Below are positions 36,379 through 45,867 of a DNA stretch of 64,000 bases, one piece after another. Both the position numbers and the translations under genes were made by a program. The stretch's first letter is position 1. The number at the start of each line of letters is the position of its first letter. The DNA is from DASSBG01 sp035699085 (GTDB lineage Bacteria; Pseudomonadota; Gammaproteobacteria; Xanthomonadales; Rhodanobacteraceae), in NCBI GenBank assembly GCA_035699085.1, contig DASSBG010000045.1, positions 186,001 through 250,000 of the forward strand. Reading direction: 5' to 3'. Under the pieces are notes generated by a model. That model searched no databases. It had not been told where the DNA came from and saw only the letters and a list, made by a program, of their open reading frames with translations.

Positions 36379-37113
36379 TCAGCCGGTGCGGGCGCAGGCC
36401 GGGTCTGCGGCGGCGTCCGCCGCGGCCAGGCGGCCGAAGCGGCGCTCGCGCTGGCGGAAGTCCGCCAACGCCTCGGCGAGGTCACTGGCGCTGAAGTCCG
36501 GCCAGAGCACGCTCGAGAACAGCAGTTCCGCGTACGCGCACTCCCACAGCAGGAAGTCGCTGAGCCGCTGCTCTCGGCCGGTCCGGATCAGCAGGTCGAC
36601 ATCGGGCGTGCGTGGGTCACCGTGCTGTGCGCGGGCGAGCAGCGCGACGAACTTCTCGCGGCTCGGCGGCGGGCCGCGATGCAGCGCGGCGGCACCGGCG
36701 ATCGCGTCGCGTGAGGAATAGTCGACCGCGAGGCGCAGGTCGAGCACAGTGCCGCCGCTGGTGGCCTGTTCGGCCTGCTCGATCATCTCCACCAGCGCCG
36801 GCGCGATGCGGTCGCGGCGGCCGATCACGGCCAGGCGTACGCCGTCGCGCTGGCAGGCATCGACAGCCGACTCCAGAAAGCCGCGCAGCAGGCCCATCAA
36901 CGCCGCCACCTCCGCCGGCGGGCGGCGCCAGTTGTCGGCGGAGAAGGCGTACAACGTCAGCGTCGCTATGCCGAGATCCGGCGCCGCCTCGACCGTGCGC
37001 CGCACCGCCTCGGCGCCGGCGCGGTGGCCACGGCTGCGATGCCAACCACGCTCCTCGGCCCAGCGGCCATTGCCATCCATGATGATGGCTACGTGCAAAC
37101 GGTTCGAGTTCAT
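36379..37113 (-). CDS. uppS: Cis-isoprenyl diphosphate synthase, UppS-like
   Basis: A 244-residue undecaprenyl diphosphate synthase, which makes the lipid carrier for cell-wall polymers. It shows the family start HVAIIMDGNGRWAEERGWHR, then TLYAFSADNWRRPPAEV, then DLLIRTGREQRLSDFLLWEC near residue 190. The C-terminus is Ala-rich and longer than usual. It is not next to dxr, cdsA or rseP, the usual neighbours, so it may be a second copy or a relocated one. It follows a winged-helix regulator on the same strand, 61 bases away. Confidence 0.85.
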   Translation of the reverse strand: MNSNRLHVAIIMDGNGRWAEERGWHRSRGHRAGAEAVRRTVEAAPDLGIATLTLYAFSADNWRRPPAEVAALMGLLRGFLESAVDACQRDGVRLAVIGRRDRIAPALVEMIEQAEQATSGGTVLDLRLAVDYSSRDAIAGAAALHRGPPPSREKFVALLARAQHGDPRTPDVDLLIRTGREQRLSDFLLWECAYAELLFSSVLWPDFSASDLAEALADFRQRERRFGRLAAADAAADPACARTG

Positions 37114-37174
37114 GGACGAGGATGAAAGGACCAGGGAGAAAGGTGCGGGAGCTGGCCAGCGGAGCCGGCAGCGG

Positions 37175-37558
37175 TCAGTCGCCGCCGCGGGTTGCGGCGA
37201 TCAGCGCCTCCATGTGCCGGAGGTAGGCGTCAAGGGCGCGGCGGCCCTTGGGCGTGATGCGGTAATCGGTGCGCGGCACGCGCCCGTCGAAACCCTTGCG
37301 GCAAGCGACGTAGCCGGCGTCCTCCAGCTTGCGCGCGTGGACGCTGAGGTTGCCGTCGGTGGTGTTGAGCAGGCCCTTCAGCTCGGTGAAGCCGAGCCGT
37401 TCGTTGACCGCCAGCGCGCTGATGATGCCCAGCCGCACCCGCTCGTGGATCAGGCGGTCGAGCTGCGCCGTCTGCTCCACGGTTCCGGCCACGGGGACCA
37501 GGCTTGCGGCCCCGCCGTCCTGCGGCTGCTCTGTGCGGGCGGTCGAGTGCCTAGCCAC
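37175..37558 (-). CDS. Winged-helix transcriptional regulator
   Basis: A 127-residue DNA-binding protein. The start is GTG at 37558. The winged-helix domain covers about residues 28-120 and includes RLGIISALAVNERLGFTELK and TTDGNLSVHARKLEDAGYVA, matching small MarR/PadR-like one-domain regulators that pair with membrane proteins. It overlaps the upstream membrane-protein gene by 8 bases (GTGGCTAG), so the two are coupled and it probably controls their own operon. The ligand is unknown. Confidence 0.8.
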   Translation of the reverse strand: MARHSTARTEQPQDGGAASLVPVAGTVEQTAQLDRLIHERVRLGIISALAVNERLGFTELKGLLNTTDGNLSVHARKLEDAGYVACRKGFDGRVPRTDYRITPKGRRALDAYLRHMEALIAATRGGD

Positions 37559-38147
37559 CGTGGCGCCTCGCGATCAGCCAGCCAAAGACGATGTGCAACC
37601 CGCCGAAGCCGGCGCCGAGGCAGATGGCCGGCACCGGTGCCGGCGTGAACAGGGCGACGGTGCCGAGAAACAGGAACAGCACGCCCATCAGCGGCACCAC
37701 GCGAATCGAGAACGTGCCGCCGGCGATGACGGCGGCACCGTAGAGCAGCAGCCAGAGCCCCGGGATCGGCGCGTCGACGCCGGCGCGGTACAGTGCGGCG
37801 GTGAGCAGCGCCGCGCCGAGGATCGCCGGCAGGAAGCCGAGCGCAAACTGCCGCGCCGGGCGCGTCAGCAGGGGCAGGCCGGCGCTGCGCGACTTCAGCA
37901 GCACCGCCACCAGGCCGATGGCGACGGCGAGGCTGGCCGCGGCCAGCCAGGTAACCAGCCAGGCCAGCCGCGTCGGCTGCGCCGGGGCGATGATCGCGCC
38001 GGCCAGGCCGATCAGGCCCATCAGCACGCCGCCCCAGCCCGGCACCGCGGTGAACGAGCCGGCCCGCTCCATCGTGTCGCGGATGAAGATCAGGTTCTCC
38101 GCCGCGTGCTCGTGCAGCGAAGTCGGTCGTTGGCGGCGCGGCTCCAT
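37551..38147 (-). CDS. Multi-pass membrane protein paired with the winged-helix regulator
   Basis: A 198-residue protein with a polar N-terminus (MEPRRQRPTSLHEHAAENLI) and about five or six hydrophobic helices, including WGGVLMGLIGLAGAIIAP and the C-terminal AICLGAGFGGLHIVFGWLIA. No enzyme motif was recognised. Proteins of this kind are often encoded with the small winged-helix regulator that follows here. The ATG at 38147 is preferred; readings further upstream cross dispersed repeats. Confidence 0.7.
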   Translation of the reverse strand: MEPRRQRPTSLHEHAAENLIFIRDTMERAGSFTAVPGWGGVLMGLIGLAGAIIAPAQPTRLAWLVTWLAAASLAVAIGLVAVLLKSRSAGLPLLTRPARQFALGFLPAILGAALLTAALYRAGVDAPIPGLWLLLYGAAVIAGGTFSIRVVPLMGVLFLFLGTVALFTPAPVPAICLGAGFGGLHIVFGWLIARRHGG

Positions 38148-38580
38148 GGCTCGCAAGCTAGTCGTGCCCGCGGCCTCTGTCAAGTACTTTGCGCAAAAAA
38201 GTGTGGGCGGCCATTCAACCCGCCGGCGCATCCCTCCACAGGGGCCGTGAGCGGTGAGCGGCGGCAAAGGGCACGCCGCACACGGTAGGTTGGGCGGTGA
38301 GCGAAGCGAACCCCAACACGCCATGCCCGCGCTCGCGCCGTCGACAACGACCCGATCGCAAAGGCCGCGATTGCCCGGCGGCAACGAAGAGCGGAGCGGT
38401 AGGTTGGCGGTGAGCGAAGCGAACCCCAACACGCCATGCCCGCGCTCGCCACGATCCCATGGGGAGATGAGAAACGTCAGCGTGAAACGTCGGCGGTGGC
38501 GGCCGCGGCGGTCGAAACCCGCGCTACGGCGCTGGCATGCGCCGGGTGCCCCAATCCCGAATCCTCGAGCCGGGAGCCAG
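38148..38580. repeat. Two direct copies of the GCGAAGCGAACCCCAAC repeat in a gene-free gap
   Basis: Copies at about 38284-38352 and 38396-38450, both forward, each starting GGTAGGTTGG and containing GAGCGAAGCGAACCCCAACA then CGCCATGCCCGCGCTCGC. The first continues into GCCGTCGACAACGACCCG; the second stops earlier. They are about 112 bases apart. No gene was recognised in the 433-base gap. Confidence 0.8.
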
Positions 38581-40713
38581 TCAGACAAAGCCGATCGGTC
38601 GCCCGGCCCGCGGCTTCATCGCGACCTCGGCGCGCAACAGCTCGACGACGCGCGCTGCGCTCGCCGGATCGCGCGTCAGGCGCAGCTGCCGCAGGACGTT
38701 GGCGAAGTCGCCGGGCGTGACGTGCTCCAGCCGTTCGATGGCCGCGCAAGCGGCGCGGGTCGCCGCGTCGGTGTCGTCCGCTGTGTCGGCAACGCGCAGC
38801 AGCATCGCCCGCCGCTGAGCGCGGTCCATCGCATCGAACTTCAACTTGAAGTCAAAACGCCGCAACGCCGCGGCATCCAGCATGTCCAACAGGTTCGTCG
38901 AGGCGACGAAGATGCCGTCGAAAGCCTCCATCTGGGTCAGCAGCTCGTTGACCTGCGACACCTCCCAGCTGCGCTCGGCGCCGCGGCGGTCGCGCAGGAA
39001 ACCGTCGGCCTCGTCGATCAACAGGATCGCCTGGTCGTCGCGCGCCTGCTCGAATGCGCGGCGCAGTGCCTTTTCGGTCTCTCCGATGTACTTGCCGAGC
39101 AGGTCCGAAGCCCGCCGCACCAGCACCGGCCGGTCCAGCTCGCGGCCGAGGTGGTGGGCGAAGGCGCTCTTGCCGGTGCCGGGCGGCCCGTACAGGCACA
39201 GGCGCGCGCTGCCGCCGCGCTTCAGGCCGCGCACGATGCCGTCCAGGTCCGCATCGCAGCGGAGGAAGGCCGGGTCGTAGTGCGCCGGCAGCACCGGTTT
39301 CGGTAGTTGGCGATGGTACCCGCTGGCGCGTAGCGAAGTGGTCACGATTTGCTCCGCCTCGGCGTCGCGCTGGCTGGCGCTGCGCGTGTGCAGGCTGCGC
39401 AGCACGCGTGCGGTGCGCTCCAGCGCCGCTGGCGTCAGCGCGTCGACCTCGGCCAGTCGCTCGGCGCATTGTGCGCTGATCTCACCGCGGCGAAAATGCC
39501 GGTCGATCATGCGCCGGCGCGCCGTGCGGGTCAGCCGTCGAAACTCGACGGCCAGATCAAACCGACGCAGATACGCCGGGTCCATCGCGCCGATCGAATT
39601 GCATACCCACACCGCCGGCACCGGGTTGGACTCCAGCGTCTGGTTGATCCAGCTTTTGCGCAACGACTCCGCATCGCGTCCACCGCGCCCGCTACCGCCG
39701 AACAACTGGCTGAAGATGGACCAGTCGCCGCTGCCGAAGACATCCTCCACCTCGTCGAACAGCAGCATCCGGCCACGTTCGCCGCCGAGCAGCTCCTGAC
39801 AGATGCTGTAGCTCTGGAAGCGCTCCTTGCCGGAGATTGCCTCGTCGTCGTCATCGGAATTCGGCACTTCGTACAGTTCGGTCCCCAGCGTGGCCGCCAG
39901 GACTCGCACGAATTCGGTCTTGCCGGTGCCCGGCTCGCCATACAGCAGCACGTTCACGCCGGTGCGGCGCCTGGCCAGCACCTCGCGCATGTAGCGTGTC
40001 ACCAGGTCCAGTTCGTGCACATGCGCGAAGTCGACGAGTGACAACGCCGCAGGCGGTGCCAGACGGACCAGTGAGCGCAGCAGGCGGGCACCGTCGAAAC
40101 GTGGCGACAGCAACATGTCAGCAAGACCGTCGCGCAGCTCCAGTGGCTCATCGGATGTGCAACCGGTGAGCAGGTGACTGCGCTTCAACGTGCTTTCGTC
40201 GCCAAGCGCATTGATCAACTGGCGGCGGCATTGGCCGGTCGCGACTTGCAACGGCCCAATGACATCACGTCGCCTCTCCCGCGCAAGCTCCAACAGCGTG
40301 CCAAATTCCGTGACCAGGGACGTGACGACCGCAAGACGCAACAGCGCACATTCGTTTTTCTGCAGCCCGAGCAACTTCCCTACACGCTCGATATTGCGCG
40401 CCAACAAGTCATGGTGCCCGCGCACTTGCGGCTTGAGGCGTTCCATCTGCCGGGCAAGAGCGGCTCGCAAGGCGCCGACATCGCGCCGGTCAAGCTTGTC
40501 CGCGTCCGCTTCAAGGCCGACCAGCCCAAGCAGTTCCGATTCGTACGCCGTCTCCGTCACCAGGTTCTGCCAGCGACGGTCGACAAGTATGCGCAACGCG
40601 TAATACGCCGTCTCGCGCCGGAGTGCGGACCGCAAGCGGACCGGCCGGAAGCGAGCCGGCCCCTCACCGTCGGGGAACTCGCGGTATATCAAGGGATTGG
40701 ATCGTGCCGACAT
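38581..40713 (-). CDS. Tandem-AAA ATPase
   Basis: A 710-residue protein with two classic AAA domains. The first has GEPGTGKTEF near 257 and LLFDEVEDVF near 315; the second has GPPGTGKSAF near 507 and LLIDEADGFL near 564, with STNLLDMLDAAALRRFDFKL after it. The N-terminal 200 residues are helical and not recognised. It is divergent from a WYL-domain regulator and separated from it by a palindrome, which is the layout of many stress or defence modules. A GGAG stands before its ATG at 40713. The substrate could be a protein or nucleic-acid complex to be remodelled; no evidence decides. Confidence 0.8.
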   Translation of the reverse strand: MSARSNPLIYREFPDGEGPARFRPVRLRSALRRETAYYALRILVDRRWQNLVTETAYESELLGLVGLEADADKLDRRDVGALRAALARQMERLKPQVRGHHDLLARNIERVGKLLGLQKNECALLRLAVVTSLVTEFGTLLELARERRRDVIGPLQVATGQCRRQLINALGDESTLKRSHLLTGCTSDEPLELRDGLADMLLSPRFDGARLLRSLVRLAPPAALSLVDFAHVHELDLVTRYMREVLARRRTGVNVLLYGEPGTGKTEFVRVLAATLGTELYEVPNSDDDDEAISGKERFQSYSICQELLGGERGRMLLFDEVEDVFGSGDWSIFSQLFGGSGRGGRDAESLRKSWINQTLESNPVPAVWVCNSIGAMDPAYLRRFDLAVEFRRLTRTARRRMIDRHFRRGEISAQCAERLAEVDALTPAALERTARVLRSLHTRSASQRDAEAEQIVTTSLRASGYHRQLPKPVLPAHYDPAFLRCDADLDGIVRGLKRGGSARLCLYGPPGTGKSAFAHHLGRELDRPVLVRRASDLLGKYIGETEKALRRAFEQARDDQAILLIDEADGFLRDRRGAERSWEVSQVNELLTQMEAFDGIFVASTNLLDMLDAAALRRFDFKLKFDAMDRAQRRAMLLRVADTADDTDAATRAACAAIERLEHVTPGDFANVLRQLRLTRDPASAARVVELLRAEVAMKPRAGRPIGFV

Positions 40714-40752
40714 GGCGATCTCCGCGCTGTGGAATGTCCATCATGCAGGCAT

Positions 40753-40775
40753 CAAGCGACAGAACCTGTCGCTTG
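40753..40775. promoter_or_regulatory. Candidate operator: 10-bp-arm palindrome between AAA and WYL genes
   Basis: CAAGCGACAG, AAC, CTGTCGCTTG: perfect 10-base arms with a 3-base centre. It lies 40 bases before the AAA start and 64 bases before the WYL start. WYL regulators such as BrxR and CapW bind inverted repeats of this kind between divergent genes, so this is a likely autoregulatory site. Confidence 0.6.
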
Positions 40776-40838
40776 TGGCAGGATGATCGTCGAAGGCTGG
40801 CGGCTGGTTTCGGCCGGGTCGTAGTGGGGAAATTCCAA

Positions 40839-41879
40839 ATGAGCGAGACTTTTTTGCGTCACATCGACCTGCTTGGACTGGTGCCGCTGAGGCCACGCAA
40901 GGCTTCGGTGCGCGACTTGCACCGGCGGCTGCAAGGCTACGGGCACACGATCGACGTGCGCAGCATCGAGCGTGACCTGATCAAGCTGTCGGGTCGGTTG
41001 CCGCTGGCGCGCGATGGAGGCAAACCGGCCGGCTGGTGCTGGACCGAGCGGCACCGCGGGTTCGCGCCCATGGACCCGTCGTCCGCGCTGGCGCACCAGT
41101 TGGTGGCGCGCTTCCTGGAGCCCTTGTTGCCGCGTCGCCTGGCGTCCGCCATGGCGCCGACGCTTGAGGATGCGCGCGCGGTGCTCGACGAGTTGTCGGG
41201 GCGCCCGCTGGCGCGCTGGTCGAAGCTGATCGCCGTGGTACCGCAGCAGCAGGCCCTGCTGCCGCCGACGGTCGCGAATGAGGTGATGGAGGTCGTGAGC
41301 GAGGCGCTGCTTGCTGGTTGCCGCTGCGAGGTCGGCTACCGCTCGGCGCAGGCGCCACGCGCGCGGCGAACCGTGCTGAGCCCGCTCGGCCTGGTGCTTC
41401 ACGGTGGCTTGCCCTACCTGGTCGCGACCGCATGGGACTACGACGATCCGCGCATCTTCGCGCTGCACCGCATGAGCCGCCCGCGCCTGCTGGACAAGCA
41501 GCCGGTCACGCCGCCGCCGGGCTTCGACCTCGACCGTTACGTCAACACCCAGCGCCAGTTCGACCAGCCGCGCGGCGGCGTCCTGCGGCTGGAACTGCGC
41601 GTGTCGGAATGGCTGGCGAACCACCTCGACGAGCGCCGCCTGTCGGCCGACCAGCAGATCACGCGCCCGCCGCACCGCGCCGCAAACGTCGCCGCAGCGG
41701 ACGAGCACAACGAGCGGCCCATGCGCGTGCGCGCCACCGTTGCCGACACCGAGCAATTGCGCTGGTGGCTGCGCAGTTTCGGCCCCGGCGTCGAGGTCCG
41801 CCGGCCCGTCGCCCTGCGCCGCGAACTCGCCGCCGAATACGCCGCCCTCGCCAAGACCTACGGCGGCAGGACGGGGTAG
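40839..41879 (+). CDS. WYL-domain transcriptional regulator
   Basis: A 346-residue regulator. The N-terminal 75 residues form a winged helix (RKASVRDLHRRLQGYGHTID, RSIERDLIKLSGRLPL). The central WYL domain includes CRCEVGYRSAQAPRARRTVL, SPLGLVLHGGLPYLVATAWD and IFALHRMSRPRLL, and the C-terminal part resembles a WCX extension. The WYL fold is thought to bind a small ligand or nucleic acid and to control defence operons in several systems. The ATG at 40839 follows GGGGA. It diverges from the tandem-AAA gene, and its last 22 bases overlap the end of the HEPN gene on the other strand. Confidence 0.85.
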   Translation: MSETFLRHIDLLGLVPLRPRKASVRDLHRRLQGYGHTIDVRSIERDLIKLSGRLPLARDGGKPAGWCWTERHRGFAPMDPSSALAHQLVARFLEPLLPRRLASAMAPTLEDARAVLDELSGRPLARWSKLIAVVPQQQALLPPTVANEVMEVVSEALLAGCRCEVGYRSAQAPRARRTVLSPLGLVLHGGLPYLVATAWDYDDPRIFALHRMSRPRLLDKQPVTPPPGFDLDRYVNTQRQFDQPRGGVLRLELRVSEWLANHLDERRLSADQQITRPPHRAANVAAADEHNERPMRVRATVADTEQLRWWLRSFGPGVEVRRPVALRRELAAEYAALAKTYGGRTG

Positions 41880-42508
41880 AGGATTTCTCCGAAGTCGACG
41901 TCGGGGTGGGCCAGCATCAGTTCGAGGATGACCGGCAGAAGTGCCGACAGCAGGTTGGCGCCGTCCTTGACTTGCGCGCGGTTGATGCTGCTGTTCCAGG
42001 TGGCGCCGCCGTGGAGCAGTTGGTTGCGCAGCACGTAGAGGCGGGCAAAGACCACGCAGAGCACCTTGTCGGCGCGGTTGCCCATCAGCGCGCGCAGCGC
42101 GGCCTTGTTGCTGCCGTGGAATTCGCGTTCCCAGTGATCGCTCGGATCGTGCTCGCGCATCGCCTTCCAGAACGGCTCGAACACGAACTTGTTGTCGATC
42201 AATGTGCGGATGGGCCCGGTGAACTGCGAGAACAGGAGGCCGGCGAGGCGCTTGTCCCCGTCGAGTCCGACCAGGCGCGCGAAGAACGCCTCAAGCTGCT
42301 GTCGCGTGCTGGTCTCGCTGCCGAACTCCTGGGCGTAGGCCGCATTGAACGCGATCCAGAGGAAGACGAAGCGGGCGTCGGGATCGTCAGCCTCAGCCTC
42401 GGCGCGGGCCAGCCAACTGATGGCGCGGTGGATGCGCACCCGCGACGGCTCGGGGTGCCTGTCCCCGACTGCGTGCAGCATGTCCTTCAATTGCCCGGCG
42501 TCCGCCAT
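41858..42508 (-). CDS. HEPN-like protein with an R-x4-H motif
   Basis: A 216-residue helical protein. RNQLLH at residues 161-166 is the R-x4-H motif of HEPN ribonucleases, followed by GGATWNSSINRAQVKDGANL, a pattern seen in Apea-like HEPN proteins, and FVFLWIAFNAAYAQEF near 47-62 fits the first helices of such domains. HEPN proteins are common toxins in toxin-antitoxin and abortive-infection systems. The start at 42508 was chosen because upstream codons belong to the antisense of clpB. It is convergent with the WYL gene and divergent from a 57-residue protein, and an operator-like sequence lies upstream. RNase activity is inference. Confidence 0.65.
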   Translation of the reverse strand: MADAGQLKDMLHAVGDRHPEPSRVRIHRAISWLARAEAEADDPDARFVFLWIAFNAAYAQEFGSETSTRQQLEAFFARLVGLDGDKRLAGLLFSQFTGPIRTLIDNKFVFEPFWKAMREHDPSDHWEREFHGSNKAALRALMGNRADKVLCVVFARLYVLRNQLLHGGATWNSSINRAQVKDGANLLSALLPVILELMLAHPDVDFGEILYPVLPP

Positions 42509-42605
42509 CGACCGTGCCCCCTGCGGCCCTCCTGTCAGTGAGTATAGACGACAGATGGATGCAGACAATCGGGTGGCTCGGCGGGGCCCGGGTGAGCGGG
42601 TGCGC

Positions 42606-42626
42606 TTGCGACAGGATGTGTCGTGA
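42606..42626. promoter_or_regulatory. Degenerate copy of the WYL-region palindrome
   Basis: TTGCGACAG, GAT, GTGTCGTGA. Against the site at 40754-40774 it keeps GCGACAG on the left and TGTCG on the right with the same 3-base centre, 12 of 18 arm positions. It lies 98 bases before the HEPN start and 46 before the small gene. It may be a second binding site of the WYL regulator. Confidence 0.35.
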
Positions 42627-42671
42627 CCGCGCACTATGCTGCCCGCACCATCCACAATCGGGAGAGCAGGC

Positions 42672-42845
42672 ATGGCAACACCGCGGCAATACACCTGTGA
42701 CGTGATCGTTCGCGGCAGAGGCACCGCCACGGGCGTGGTTGTCTGGTTGACAACGGCCAGCCAGACGGAAGCAAAAAAGGCGGCGCAAACGCAGTTCCCG
42801 GGGCATCCGATCCTCGCGGTCAGCAATATCAAGCTGAAGAAGTAG
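42672..42845 (+). CDS. 57-residue protein of unknown function
   Basis: A small basic protein starting MATPRQYTCDVIVRGRGTAT and ending AVSNIKLKK. The ATG at 42672 follows GGGAGAGC at a normal distance. The pattern of alternating hydrophobic residues (VVVWLTT, HPILAVSN) suggests a small beta-sheet domain. It is divergent from the HEPN gene and could be its antidote, a regulator, or unrelated; the 143 bases to clpB contain the clpB promoter. Real coding is supported by the ribosome site and clean frame only. Confidence 0.5.
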   Translation: MATPRQYTCDVIVRGRGTATGVVVWLTTASQTEAKKAAQTQFPGHPILAVSNIKLKK

Positions 42846-42916
42846 CCGCGCCTGCCGGCGGGTCCAGCGGGCGGGCGAGGGTGGGTCGGGCAACGGTCGT
42901 TCCGGCTGGCGCAGGC

Positions 42917-42945
42917 TTGGAAGCGGGCGGTGGCGGCCCTATTTC
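42917..42945 (+). promoter_or_regulatory. Heat-shock (sigma-32) promoter of clpB
   Basis: CTTGGAA at 42917-42923, a 14-base spacer and CCCTATTT at 42938-42945, close to the sigma-32 consensus CTTGAAA and CCCCATNT. It lies 43 bases before the clpB start. Confidence 0.65.
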
Positions 42946-42988
42946 GTGGCCATGCGGCGATCGCCGCCTTCGCTTCCGGAGACCGCCC

Positions 42989-45574
<2,586 letters not shown>

Positions 45575-45601
45575 GGCAGGCGCGGGGACTCGCGAACGAC
45601 G

Positions 45602-45650
45602 CGGGACCCGGTACCCGGTACCCTGTACCCCGCGACCCCGGCACCCGATA
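45602..45650. repeat. G-rich tandem array after clpB
   Basis: GCGGGACCCGGTACCCGGTA followed by CCCTGTACCCCGCGACCCC: variants of an 8-base unit. It lies in the 293-base gap between clpB and the sensor kinase, where no terminator or gene was recognised. Confidence 0.6.
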
Positions 45651-45867
45651 CTCCGGGAGCCGTAAAAGCGGTGCCGCACGGGGGATCGATCCGGCCAGGG
45701 CCTCTGTTGGCTGATCGATTTGATCGCCCCCGGCGAGGTTTTCGCTCAGCGCTGACCGCCCACCACTCACGCTTCCGCTCACCGTTCAGCGCCTGAGATG
45801 CCGGCATTCGGTAGGATGGTGGCGCTGCCGGCTCGCGCCGGCACCGCGGCCAGGGAATGCGCGGAGC

